This document shows, in pieces, positions 13,001 through 24,500 of a DNA stretch of 64,000 nucleotides (the stretch's first letter is position 1; the number at the start of each line of letters is the position of its first letter). A program made the position numbers and the translations under genes. The stretch comes from Asterochloris sp. CNOR1 (Eukaryota > Chlorophyta > Trebouxiophyceae > Trebouxiales > Trebouxiaceae): NCBI GenBank assembly GCA_963969365.1, contig OZ017750.1, positions 310,001 to 374,000 of the forward strand, given 5' to 3'. Under the pieces are notes generated by a model, which was given only the letters and a program-made list of their open reading frames with translations, searched no databases and had not been told where the DNA came from.

Positions 13001-13684
13001 AAGGCCACTTGGCTACATCCAGCCACCGCGTAAGAACAGCAAATGGCAATGGCATGCGGCAGCGCATGTGATATATTGGTCTGACAGCCCCGAAGAGCGG
13101 GTTGCACATGCAAGCCCTGCCCTGAGCAGGCAAGGCACCGGTGCACATGCTTTCTGCGCATGGCAGCCCAGAAAGAAAGCTTGAACAGCGTTGCCCTGCA
13201 CACCTTGCTGTAGGTGTCTGCGGGGGACAGCACCCCGGAGATGGTCATGGGGCTGGCAGTCGTCCCACTTGTGGCAACAGCATCGCCAGCCGCTGCAGCC
13301 TGTGGCACAGGGGTGGGCTGCTGCTCGTCATCCCTTCCCAGGGGAGCATATGCATGCTGCCATGCCTGCTGCATTGGCGGCCAGGCTTGGTTGCGCTGAT
13401 GCGCCTCGTGCTGCGTCCTCAGCAGAGCAGCTGCCGCAGGCAGCCCTGACAAAGCCTGACCTGCATGCAGGGAAGCAGGAGTGGTACACAACCCTGCATA
13501 TGTAGTGCAACAACCCTATCTCATATGTACCTGCAGGCGGGCAGGCCAGAGATGCCCAGCTCCCAAAGTGCTGCCATGCTGGGCCAATGCAAGGGGCATG
13601 CCGCTCAGTCACGGAGCAGCCAGCTTCCAGTTCCCGCAGCAGGGCTAAGTGTTGCCTCCCAGCCCTTCCCACAGCACGCAACAT
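10091..13684 (-). CDS. Formate/nitrite transporter family protein (NAR1-like)
   Basis: The six-exon model 13684-13531, 13460-13204, 12449-12236, 11568-11342, 10703-10614 and 10339-10091 gives 396 residues with every phase preserved. The FNT core begins near residue 138. Diagnostic pieces are GAYVGFGGFLAM, AELFTSNAAML, AFTRGILCNWLVCLAVW, FLPISAFVAIGLEHSIAN and NLIPVTLGNTLAGTLL, covering the six expected membrane helices. FNT channels carry nitrite, formate or related anions; NAR1 members of green algae bring nitrite or bicarbonate into plastid or cell. The N-terminal ~135 residues are not part of the channel, start MLRAVGRAGRQHLALLREL and may include a plastid transit peptide. Intron 4 uses a GC donor (CAG|GCAAGC). 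Intron 3 carries the tandem donor array at 11806-12260. The substrate is not shown by the sequence. Confidence 0.88.
11806..12260 (-). repeat. Tandem array of exon-3 end plus 5' splice site in the FNT intron
   Basis: About seven copies of a 57-65 bp unit lie head to tail. The first (12226-12260) is the real 3' end of exon 3 with its donor at 12236. Each further copy repeats the exon tail (CCCCTGGGGCTCACCATGG) and a donor-like G|GTGAGC, at about 12170, 12110, 12045, 11982, 11925 and 11865. The copies are diverged, so the array is not recent. Confidence 0.85.
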
Positions 13685-14934
13685 GATGAGATCAGGATCA
13701 ACCTAAAATGGCTGAGTGTGTCATAGCCTCGGACAGGGTTTAGCCACCTGACAGTGCTAAACTTTGCACCAGGTGCTGCAACTTGGGCATGACCACATGA
13801 CTTGCTTGTCCTGACACAAGTGCAATACCCTTCATAAAGGCGTGTGTTTCAGGGATTGCCATATGATATAAGCTGTTTCCGATGTGCAGACAGCTTGGCC
13901 AGCAGCACATGGTAACCCTTCATCTTTGTGCAGGCCTGCATTGTCCACATGTAGTCTGTACAGAGACACGAGCTGGAACAACACAGCTTGCAGCTCGGAA
14001 CGCCACTACTTTCTGCTTGCTTTCAAGCTGTGTGGGCAGCCAGCCAGAGCCAGTTTCACCCTACAGTTGTGGCCTGCTGGCATCTTGCAGGCTGATGGTG
14101 CTTACACCACGGCATCTGACGTCCTCGCCCTTGGACACATGCTCAGCACACTGGATGTCGTGTCAAGCTCTGAGGGATGTGCATTCTTGCAGCAAATGTG
14201 GCGTGATGTTGCTCATCAACTGCTGCCCACAAGTGGACGAGCTGCACAGGGGACGCGTGCACAATCGCTGGGGCATGGCCGAGCAGCTTCCAGCTTTTGT
14301 CTGCTCGAGCAATCCACCCACCTTTGACAGCAGGTAACCCTGCCACCTGGCCTGGAGCAAACACTTTCTGCAGCTGACATGCCCAGGGCGACGTATGCAG
14401 GAGACCGGACATGAGCCAAGACTTGGGGTGGACATACCTCTTGTCTGACCAAACACGTGACTGAAATGGTGAGGTGGCTGACGCAAAAGCAGACACATAG
14501 CTGCATACGAGCAGGACTTCTACTGCGTGGGTCATCAGAAGCCCAGCAGCCTCAGGCCAGCACCAGTCTGCCTGGCAGCTGCGCAGGCAAACGGTCGGCA
14601 GAGCTGCTGCCTGCCTGTCGCCCTTTGGCGCGGCTGCAGGCGTGGCCGCCCCACAAACAGCCTCTGGCCAGGCTGCCAGGGTCCACGCTGGGTCCGCAGC
14701 CCAGGCACAGGGGCTGCTGCAGGAAGAGCTGACCATGAAGACCGCCTGCCAAAGAGAAAGCTGCCACTGTCTGTGTCTGACGTTTCCAGAGCACTGCAGG
14801 CAGGGCAGTGTGGTTCAAGGGAGCCTCTGAGAGATGTGATCAGGGCTGTACCCAATGCAAGAGGCAATTGTATGTTACACTTAGGCAGGTGAAGAGGGGT
14901 TGGGTACAGGTTTACCACTTGTAGAACATCCCGC
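13685..14934. other. No confident gene; possible exons on the + strand
   Basis: One stretch behind a good acceptor at 14090 (ATCTTGCAG) reads TTASDVLALGHML and then runs to a TGA at about 14327. This vaguely recalls kinase subdomain IX, but the catalytic loop and DFG are absent upstream. A second + frame ending at 14892 contains PKRKLPLSVSDVSRALQ followed by a donor (GTGAAG). Neither can be joined into a gene. Confidence 0.2.
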
Positions 14935-15420
14935 TGAGCAGTCAGCTCTGTTTGCCTGAGCAGAGACTAATGCTGAGCTGAAAGCATTGGCACACGCCTG
15001 CGAGCCCCTTCCCCCTTGCGTTTTGGTGAACTTGGTGGTGCTCATCCGCCCAGACAAGCTGCATTTGCCAGGCAGATAGGTAGCACAGAATTGTGTCAAG
15101 CAGAGATGGACATGAGCACATGACAGGGGCATATGAGCCCCTTCCCTCCTGACTTTTAGTGCGTGTGGTGGTGCTCGCACAGTTCAGCTCTGTCTGCTTC
15201 AGCACATGTGTACAGACTGAAGTCAATCCAGAAGGATTGGCATGCCCGCATGAGCCCTTCTCCTCTCATTATTGGGGTTCATGGTGACTATTGCCTGCCC
15301 AGACCAGCTTTGTTCGCCCTAGCAAATGATGTTGAGCAAAAGGGATGGACATGAGCACAAAAGCCCCCCCTCCCCTAGGTTTTGGTGACTTTGATGAGGC
15401 TCAGACATTAACTCACATTC
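14935..15420. repeat. Diverged ~110 bp tandem repeats, cluster A
   Basis: Roughly four copies share the elements GAGCCCCTTCCC, TTTTGGTGA-CTTGGTGGTGCTC and CAGACAAGCT, each followed by TTGCC-GCA and a TGAGCA core. The same unit recurs at 16265-16565. This cluster lies just beyond the 3' end of the gene at 15665-16941; the other lies in that gene's second intron. Confidence 0.6.
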
Positions 15421-15664
15421 ATTCCATTGTTTCTCAAACCACTGATGTGGAGGGGGGGTGGAGCAAGTCTTGGGCTTGTAAAGCTATGCTTGCAACTGCA
15501 TCCAGGAGTTCCAGATCTGTTTCTTGAGCACACGCATTTGGTCTTGTCCGAGCTGCTGGAGATAGGCATCTCAGAATCAAATCACTGAAATCACTAAATG
15601 TTGAGGGAGGAGGGTGAAGGCAATGCAAGGATGTCACTTTGGTGTGGGGGCTCTGCGGGTGCAT

Positions 15665-16941
15665 CTAGGAGGTCCAGATCTGACTCTTGAGCCCACGTGT
15701 CTGGTCCTCATGGCGAAAAATTGAAATGACAGTGTTTTTGGTAAAAAGCTGCTCGTTACGGTCATGCTGAGCTGCACGCTCTTTCACCAGCCTTCTGATT
15801 TTCTTGTGCTGGGCTGACAGGGGCCCAGCCTCTTCGAGCTCCTCAATCTCGCCCTCCACCCACAAACAGAAGTTCAGCAGCACATTTGAACTCTGAATGT
15901 AAAGGTGCCACGCAAGTTCTTTCCACCTCATGAACTCTGGCAATCCTGCAGTCATCAAGACTGGCTGAGGGCAAGCTGACACAGTACACAGTGGTTCAGC
16001 TTGTGCAACACTGGCAAGCCTTCAGATCCTCACCTGGCTCTGTGAGCACCAATGCGCCTGGTTCCTTCACTACTTTGCAATACACTGAGGCAAAGCGGGG
16101 CTGCTTGGGGTTGCACCACACAAGTCTGGCAAATGCCTTGCCCAGCAGGAGAGGATTGTGCTACGACAGCAGCGTCTGGACATGTGTTTTCCAGTCAGTC
16201 AGAAGGAATTCGATCTCTTCTTTGCTGCCGCAGATCTGCATGGCCAACGACACACAGTCACATCAAGCAGACAATTGACATGCGCATATGAGGCACACCC
16301 CTCCCAACATGAGCCCCCCCTCACCTGCTTTTTGGTGATTATGGTGATGCTCAGACACACCAGCTCTGTTTGCCTTAGCACAGATTGATGTTGAGCAGAA
16401 GGGATAGACATGAGCACACAATCCCCCTCCCCTGGATTTTGGTGATTTTGGTGATGCTCAGACACTGAAACTTCCGCACAGACTGATGCTGAGCAGGACA
16501 ATAGCGTGAGGACATGGGCCCCTCCTCCCCTGGCTTTTGGCGACTTTGAACTCACCTGCCCACTTAACAAATCACATCCTCTGCTCACCTCAATGTCCTT
16601 AAAGCGAATGCGTGATGGCTGTGACACTGCTGCTGATGCCTGAGCAATCGGCTTGGCCTGGACCTCCTCCTCCTGCTTCCTCTGCAGGGCAATGAGAGAT
16701 GTGGGCCTGCAGGAGCCAAGGCCCTTGGTGAGCGGGAATGCCACTCACACACCTTCTGCGCCTTTGCTGCAGCCAGTGCCTCCTCATATTCTTGCTTCGT
16801 GATGCAGTTGCTGTCTGGGTCCTTCTCAGTGTCTGTCAGGAGTTCCCACCCCTTGCAATTGTATCTGCGCGGCTTCATGTGCGCCACGAAGTGCCCCTGC
16901 TGGTCACTGTAGTGGTGGCAGGCAGGGCAGCGGAATGGCAT
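15665..16941 (-). CDS. Small protein with N-terminal Cys/His motif, unidentified
   Basis: Exons 16941-16753, 16681-16589, 16235-16034 and 15945-15665 keep phase. The start MPFRCPACHHYSDQQGHF has a C-x2-C and paired His residues like a single C2H2-type finger, followed by a charged helix (KQEYEEALAAAKAQK). The third exon encodes SKEEIEFLLTDWK and then meets an in-frame TAG at 16161-16163. Immediately after it the same frame resumes with coding character (LLLGKAFARLVWCNPKQPRF). Because the TAG itself provides an AG, a second acceptor exactly there (TCG TAG|CAC) would skip the stop and keep phase. The last exon has a Trp-rich segment and EGEIEELEEAG, ending SQIWTS. I do not recognise the family. 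It may be a working gene using the second acceptor, or a gene decaying by one nonsense change. Confidence 0.55.
16265..16565. repeat. Diverged ~110 bp tandem repeats, cluster B
   Basis: About three copies of the unit seen at 14935-15420 (CCCCTCCCCTGG-TTTTGGTGAT-TTGGTGATGCTCAGACAC) fill intron 2 of the Cys/His-motif gene. Confidence 0.65.
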
Positions 16942-17719
16942 GGTGTCCAGTGAACAACGGGGTGCCGGTCAGAAGGGCAGCTCGTTTGACTTTTTAATGA
17001 ATACTTCAAATTTTATGGAAGTCCAGGTGGGGCATGAGCACCATGACTGAGCTCTGCCGCGAAGCAGGCCTTTAAGTTTCACGCCTTGTCGCAGGGTGTT
17101 ACATAGCCTACTATAGGTCATCATATTACATGCTATGTGACACCCCGCAACATGTCGTCAGATTGGCAGGCCATGTGCTCCTGCATGTCATCTGCAGGCC
17201 AGGTTGGCATTGATGCCTTGGCCGTTGCTTTGATTACACATTGCCCCTCTAGTGAGAGGGGCAGGTGCATAAGTTGAATTTTGACAGAACCAGGCATGCT
17301 TGAAGGCATTCCTGGCTGACACCTGCTTCAGGTTCAGATGGTCCACAAAGTCCAGGGCATCGTTGGTGGCCTAGAAATTTTTCGTGCAGGCTTGCAGCTG
17401 CTCATGTATGCATCTCCATAGTATGGAGTAGAGAAAGCTGGGCAAAATCTGCAGGGGGCACAGGCCTGTGACTGGTTGAGGCAGCACTGTTTAAACCTCC
17501 TCAGAGATGCTGGGCGCACCGCACACAGCTTGATTCCACAGGCCGCACATGGTGCAGAACAACCCATGCAGCCTCAATATAGCACTCATGCACATGCTTT
17601 GAGCCCCTGCAAACTGGTTGGCCGCATACGCAGCACGGCATTACTCACTGGAACGGCACATGTGCTGCTTTCATGGGGGATGGGGTGGGGCAGTTACAGA
17701 CATGCGTTCAGGTAGGGCA
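16942..17719. other. Intergenic region
   Basis: This 0.78 kb separates the Cys/His-motif gene from the 3' end of the Crinkler-like gene upstream on the same strand. I found no supported exon or repeat in it. Confidence 0.45.
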
Positions 17720-20680
17720 TCAAACATACATAGGATTGAAGTCTGATGTGGCTGTTTGAAATGCAGGTGATCTGTGCAACTGTTGCAGGAGCTGACTCAC
17801 ATAACTTGCTTGCAGCTCCTGAGGGTCTAGGAAGCCTTCAAGCTCAGACAGATTGGCCACACCCTCACCAGCAGCAGCACCCTCCAAGACAAGCCTTTGT
17901 CTTTTAGCGACAGGCATCACATCTGCATCCAAGGTCTTTGGCACAACTCCTCCCTCAGTAACCTCCTCACTGTCAAACAGCAAATCAATCAAGCCCCAAG
18001 CTGCACTGGAGCTGGGCGCAGGATAAACACGTATGGTGTGGCCGTCTAGCCAATAGAACCTGTAGTCCTCCCTGAGGTCTGTCAGCACCACCACAGGTTT
18101 GAGCCTGCAGATACAGAGCAGTTTGGTATCACAGGCCAAATGCAAGCCAGGACATGGAACATGAGCAAAGAGATAAAGGACTCACTTCGCTGAATGAATG
18201 TTGGCCAGCAATAAGGAGATCTTAGCTTGAGCTGTAGCTGCAGCGTCTGGCTTCTTCTTAAGCTCAAACAGCAAGCGAAGGCCATGCTGCAGCATTTACG
18301 AGGAATAAAGGCAACACAAATGACTCAGCACACAATCAACCTGACTGCACAGAGACAGGCTTGCACAAGCTTGACAGCTCAAGTACCTTATACTCTTCGG
18401 CCTGGTAGGCCACCTTGTCAACGACGGCCACATCGGTGGTTCCTCGGAACTTGTAGCCGAGCTCCACTTGGTGCGCCCCATCCATTAAAAGCTGGGGATG
18501 GTGGTTGGCATCCATGAGGCGATATGATCTGCATTAGGGGTCAACATATGGAGGACAGCATTAAATACATGGTTTGCAACATTGCTATCATGTGACCAAG
18601 CTGCCTCTTTACCTGTCTCGCACCTGCATGAGCTTGTTCAAGTGAGGCATGTACCGGTCAGCCTGGGTCTTCTCCAGCCTTTCATCCCAATCAAAAGCTG
18701 GCACCTGCCTTGGTGTGACCGAGATGGTGCCATTGAATACATCTAGCTCCAGCTCTGCAGCAGGTCATCGCAGATCTGCATTTGAGCTGTAGATCAAGCA
18801 TGCGATTGATTTGGGAGAAGGGTGAGCAGAAGGTCAGCGTACAATGGCGTCTTACTTGCGTTGCCCTGAATTATGTTCCAGACTTCAGAGTTAACATCAG
18901 AGACCCGGACTGTTTTGTTTGACTCCCTGTCCTCTTTCAGAGCCTCCCTCACAGCCTCCTTTGTGAGCAACATCTGGCGCTGTTCATTCTGAAGACCACC
19001 TGCAACACAGGGACCACAAAATAGGCTAATCACACCTATGGCCTCAAGCTCAACACCATCCACAGCTGTAGTGGCAAGTCTCACTTGTGAGCTCCTTGCG
19101 CCTCAGGTTTCAGAGTGTCCATGAGTCTCTGCGAATCATACCTGTGGCCTGTGGGTCTGAGCATGTCGCCTGTTGATGCTAATTGGTGCAGAGCAACCCT
19201 CTTTGGTCTTTGCTGGCCCCACCAGCCCATCAGCTGACTGAAGTTCCAGTGCCCTCACCTGCTGCAGGTGGCTTGCCCTTGAGCAGATCTCCCCTGCAGG
19301 CCGTTGCAAGCCTGTGTATACCCAAACCAAAAGCCATATCCTAACCCTATACAGGCCCTGTCAACCAGCAGGTTGTCTGCAGCTGGACCCCAGCCATGCA
19401 ATCAGGAGATGCCTCCATCAACACGCATGAGGGCAACCAGACATGCGGCAGTAGCAGGCCAGGCCGCGCCTCTCAAATCAGGCCCCTTCTACAGCCATCA
19501 AGACAGCAACTGCCAGCAAGCAGCCAAACAGGGCGCATGCGCTCTGCCCTCTGCCCATTGCGTTGTTGATACGGTGCAGCCACCATGCAACTGGCAATTG
19601 GACCATGTCGCCCTGCCAGACAGAGATGGACGTCCCCACCAGGTGAACCAGCACACGAGCTGCAGCCCACTTGAAGCATCCCATCACAAGGTGATCATGC
19701 CCAGGCCTGGCCATGACCCTGGTGTCCCCCACATCACAAGAAAGCACAGCACATGATTACCATGGTGGCCATTTCCCATGACAAGCACCTCAGCAACCTT
19801 AAGTCGTCGCACTTGCGGCGCACTGCAAAGAGCTCATGAGGTTCGCATGTCCTGGGCGCTCAAGCTCCAAGGCATCCATACTTAGCGTCAAGGCATCACC
19901 ACTGACGCTTCTCAATCACTGCAAAAAAGGTTGACTGAGAAGAGTGCTTACCCTGCAGCCTGATGGTGCAGCCCAGGTGGGGTGGACAGGTCCTGATGTG
20001 CCCTGCATGCCTAAGCTCTAGGGCCTCCGCCAGCCCTGGTGGCAGGACCCTGGACAGTGCCGCCCGCAAGGCGCAACCCCTGCTGCCGCACGCCATGCAG
20101 GTCAAACCTTGCAGCCCTAATTGGGATCCTCACCTCCAGCCACCTGTTGCCTTCCAAACCTGAGTCTGCAAGGCAGTTACCCTGAAGAGTGCCTTCCTAG
20201 GTGGCGCTGCATGCTGTTGACAACTCCTGCAACCCTGGTGCACAAGCTCACCCCCAGAGGCTGCTCAAGCAGCAGGCACCCCACTGCCCTCAGCTGTTGT
20301 TATGCAGACAAGTGCAGCAGAGCACCAGAACATCTCATCTGTGGACTCAGAGCATTCACCAGCCGGGGGGCAGCGACCAGAGCAGGGCCTTACCTGGGGC
20401 ATGTCGCCTGCAAGCCTGTCACTCACCAAGGAGGATCCTCCCCAACCCAGAGCCACTCACCAAGCGCCCTAGGCTGGGGTGCAAACAACATACCCAGACA
20501 GCAGGGCACATCCAATTGCAGAAGCCCATCCCCACCTGTCAAGTCGTCCAGCTGTTTCTGCAGGATCTTGACCTGCTCCTGATATGTGCGCGCATCATCA
20601 CGGTTCCCCTGTTGCAGCAGTTCCTCTGCCTTCTGGGCGAGCTTGTCGATGCGATCCCTCAGCTCCTGAGCATTAACCAT
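17720..20680 (-). CDS. Crinkler-like PD-(D/E)XK protein with N-terminal coiled coil
   Basis: Six exons, 20680-20536, 18999-18856, 18754-18613, 18528-18387, 18286-18186 and 18104-17720, join in phase to give 352 residues ending NPMYV and TGA. Residues 1-55 form a Gln/Glu-rich coiled coil (ELRDRIDKLAQKAEELLQQ). From ~residue 165 the sequence GYKFRGTTDVAVVD, then HGLRLLFELKK, then AKISLLLANIHSAK and PVVVLTDLREDYRFYWLDG follows the order seen in Crinkler-type restriction-fold domains. The Asp (~178) and E-x-K (~200) would be the PD-(D/E)XK metal-binding residues. Crinkler-like proteins are known from oomycetes, fungi and some plants and algae, where they act in the nucleus; the role here is unknown. 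Intron 1 is 1.5 kb. An acceptor-like sequence stands right before the ATG, so a 5' non-coding exon is possible. Confidence 0.68.
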
Positions 20681-20980
20681 CTGTGGACAACAATGGAGAC
20701 CAGCATGAGGGGGCTGTGAGGCATGCAGAGGCAGCTATATGAGCGCAACTACAGTCAACACCATTAGCCCTGCTCAAACAGTCTGGTCATGGATGTCCAG
20801 GTTCTACCTGTCGCTGCGAGATGGACAGCCTCACCACCCGTCCTCAGGCTTGATATGAGATATGGCTTTGGCTGCCAACATCTAATTTGACTTGAATCAG
20901 CTATTTGCTTGACAGCAGCCACCAGGGACAGCAGTGAGGTGCAGGTCGTTTCTGGACAAGGATTTGGCTCCCCGACCTAA

Positions 20981-21492
20981 TTGCTAGGTCAGATAACCCT
21001 AGCGCGCCAAACCAGAGCGGCGGAGCCTGCAGATAAGAGTGTACCTGCTAATGAGGATGTGGTGGTGGCACATGGAATGACTTGCGAGGGGCCTGATGCA
21101 CAGGACTTCAGCACTGAGGATGTGGGCATGCTTCAGAACCAGGTTGCTGACATGCTGAAGGATGGCCTGCACCTTGAGGGTGTTGAGGTGCTGAAGGTAG
21201 AGCGCATCAAGCTGAGAATGCGACAGGGAAGACTCCCCCTGTGCGCATACGGGTTGCCCGCAAAGATCAATGTGCCAGTGTACTACGTGCTGCAAGTCAG
21301 CTCAAGCACCATCCAGCATTTAACAAGGTTTATCTGCAGCCAGATTTGACCCTTGAGCAGCAGATGAGGAAGCGCCTGGCCATGGGCCGCTTTCGCGACT
21401 TGCGCAAGCAGAACATCACCTGCTGCTTCCGACTGGACCGCATTTGGATCCGCACCGACAGCGGCCGGTGGCTCCTGGATAGGAGCTGCTAG
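20981..21492 (+). pseudogene. LINE ORF1 (truncated and frameshifted)
   Basis: Two overlapping frames make one ORF1-like protein. The first (to ~21235) has QVADMLKDGLHLEGVEVLKV. The second (from ~21238) has VRIRVARKDQCASVLRAA, a second segment LQPDLTLEQQMRKRLAMGRF and a WIRTDSGRWLL end. This layout is typical of the RNA-binding C-terminal half of LINE ORF1 proteins. The switch falls at a CCCCC run (21235-21239), consistent with one lost or gained base. No ATG-led N-terminal half is visible, so the ORF is truncated. It ends with TAG at 21490-21492, in frame with ORF2. Confidence 0.65.
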
Positions 21493-21537
21493 GGAGAAGG
21501 GACCCATGCTGCCGAGCTCTCCGCGGTATTATGGAAC

Positions 21538-24500
21538 ATGCGCGGGGGGCTCAGCAGAGCACACCTGTCAATGCCTGATGCACTACAGAACTTGGTGGCA
21601 CTGAACTGCACATTCATTTGCCTGACAGAGACCTGGCACGCCGATGGCGAACACCTGCCTGACATGCAAGGATATGTTTACCATGACCTTTTGCGCCCCA
21701 GCCACCTACAAAGTGGCAAGGTACCGCATGGGGGTATTGCTGTCTACATAAAGCGCGAGTGGGCTGACCGCTGTTCTGTTTGGAAATGTGCTCCAGATGG
21801 CACTTACCTGTGGCTGCATGTTTGCCTGGGGGGTGATCACCCTCAGCACGTTGCCTTTGCCACATGCTACATGCCCCCAGGCCACAAGCACAAAGATCTG
21901 TCCACTTTCAAGGATTTATCTGCAGACATGAGATTACTCTCTCAAGAGTTGCCCAGAGGTGTTCAGTTCTGGGTGTGTGGGGACACCAATGCCCACACGG
22001 GGACCTTGCCAGACCATGTGATGCTGGAGGGCCCTGAAATCCCTGATGCTGTACAGGCTCTAGATGAACTGCCAGAGCACGTGCCAGAAAGAAGAAATGA
22101 GTGCCCCCATGCAGTAGACAGGAGAGGTCGCCAGCAACTGCAGTTCTGCAAGGACAATTCCCTGCTCATTCTCAATGGCAGAGTCCATGGCGACCCAACT
22201 GGCAGGACCACCTTCATGCGCGGCCGCAAGCGTGTGGTGCGCACCACGCTGGACTACCACATGGCCTCGTCAGCCCTCTACCCCTGGGCAGAGCGGCTTG
22301 AAGTCCTGCAGAAAGTAAGCACACCATACATGAGCTGCTCAGACCACCACCCTGTGATGGCACGGTTCAGGCTGCCTGCTGCACAGGAGCCCCCAGCCTA
22401 CAATGGCCAGGCTGACCAGCCAGCCCACTCAAAGGCAGGGTGTCTGCAAGTGCCTGCTGTGAAGTTTGAGGCCGAAAGGGAGGAGCAGTACTGGCAGCAT
22501 TTTCTGTGTGCTGCAGACCAGCAGCAGCTAGATGCGGCCTGTGCAGACCCAGAGGCTGGGGTCCTGACTATGACACGATGCTTGGCTGACGCTGCTGTGC
22601 AGACTTCTGCCCTGAAGAAGGGAAGGGGCCAGAAACCCCGCCAGTTTCCGGTGTGGTTTGATGCAGAATGCTGGGCCTCATGGCGTGAGTGGAAAGCAGC
22701 AGCAAGGGCTCCTGTGCTGACTGCCCACCACGCTGCTGCTAACAGTTTAAGATGCAGGCACCGGGCTGTCCGACGCCGCAAATATCGACAGTTTCTGACC
22801 AACGAGATGCGCCGCATGGATCACCTCTCATTGCCGGATCTTCATCGCATAGCAGGGTGGCGCAGGCGCCCTGGGTGCCCGCTGTCCAGTGCCATCCAGG
22901 CTGCGCACATGCAGAAGGTGCTGGGCAGCCATCCCGCATCTGCTGCCGTCCCAAAGCTGCTCCCTGAAGACACCATCACAGGAGTACATATTGGCACAGA
23001 TGCTTTCCTGAATGCTGACTGCACCATTTCTGATGTGCGGGCTGGTCTGCGCAAACTGAGTGCTGGCAAAGCAGCTGGCATCGATGGCATGAGTGCAGAG
23101 CTGCTGAAGCATGGGCCATTCCACAAGCAACACTGCCTAGCCAAGCTGTTCACCAGCATGCTCAAGGGGACCTATCCCACGTCGCTCAGCACTGGCCTAG
23201 TCACTGCAGTATACAAGGGAAAACGGAGGGATCCTCTCAACATGAACAGCTACCGGCCAATCACGGTCGTTCCTGTGCTGGCCAAGCTATTTGCCACAGT
23301 GATGGAGCAGCGCATGACCCGGTGGGCGGAAGCGCTCAATCTCAGAGCACCACCGCAGGCTGGCTTCCGCAGGGGCCACAGCACAGCTGGACAGCTGAGC
23401 ACACTGAACATTCTGGTAAGAAAATATAGGCGGCACAACAGCAAGCTTTTCTGCTGCTTTGTTGATTTTGAGAAGGCCTTTGACACAGTGGATCGCGGGG
23501 TGCTGTGGGCTGTCCTACAAAACCTGGGGGTGTGTGGACACTTCATGAGCTGCCTGCAAAGCATGTACGCCCAAGACTCGGCAGCGGTCAGGGCTGGAGG
23601 GGGCATATCTGAGGCACTCAGGTGCCTGCAAGGAGTGCAGCAAGGCAGCCCCCTCAGCCCACTCCTCTTTGGACTGCTGATCGATGTGCTGGACAAGGTC
23701 ATGCGCAAAGTTAAAGGAAAGCATGCACCCACGCTCATGTTTCATGATGTGCCGCTGCTGCTCTTCGCAGACGATTTGGTGCTCATGAGCACAAGTGAAG
23801 AAGGACTGCAACGATTGCTGAATGCTTTACAGATATTCTGTGAAAACAGGCGGCTCAGAGTCAGTTTGGCCAAGACGGAAGTGGTGGTGTTTGAGACACA
23901 GCGCCAAGAATGCAGCACCTTCACATACAGTGGGCACCCCCTGACGCGCTCGGATTCATTCAAGTACCTGGGCCTGTGGTTTGAAGCCACCAAGGAGGGC
24001 TTTGCCAAATCCCTTGGCGAGCACCTGGAAGCTGCGCGTAAAACCATGAACAACATGCTCAGGCGCTGTGCACAGATCAGTTTGACGTGCCCGCGCCGCA
24101 TCTGCAAGTTGTTTGATGCCTTGGTGCTGCCCATATTGAGCTATGGCTGTGAGGTCTGGTTCTGGGACCACAGAGCAGGCACACAAGCCACAGCGCAGCT
24201 TGAGTCTCTGCATGCACAATTTTTGCGCAGATTGCTTGGCATCCACTGCCACACACACAGTCTGATTGCACTTGCTGAGTTTGGCAGATATCCCCTGGCA
24301 GTGCATTGGCAGCGGCAAGTGGACAGGTTCAGACAACGCATTTGGGACCTCAAGCCGAAGCTTCAGAAGGAGCCCCTGCTATGGGCTATGTATGACGGCG
24401 TCTGCTACCTGCCGCTGTACCGCGACCTCTCCTTGGCCCTTTTCTGTGCACTACAGGCACATGGCAGCGCAGAGACAGCCCCTGGCAAGGAACAGCATGA

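Noticed and set aside
14091-14327. Protein-kinase fragment (TTASDVLALGHML).
   Set aside because: No catalytic loop, DFG or ATP-binding motif could be found around it; the likeness is to one short motif only.
16161-21492. Two in-frame TAG codons (16161 and 21490) suggested TAG might be a sense codon, as in some ulvophyte algae.
   Set aside because: Oligoribonuclease (28019-28021) ends with TAG exactly where the family ends, and the Sec14-like CaaX box is followed directly by TAG, so the standard code holds.
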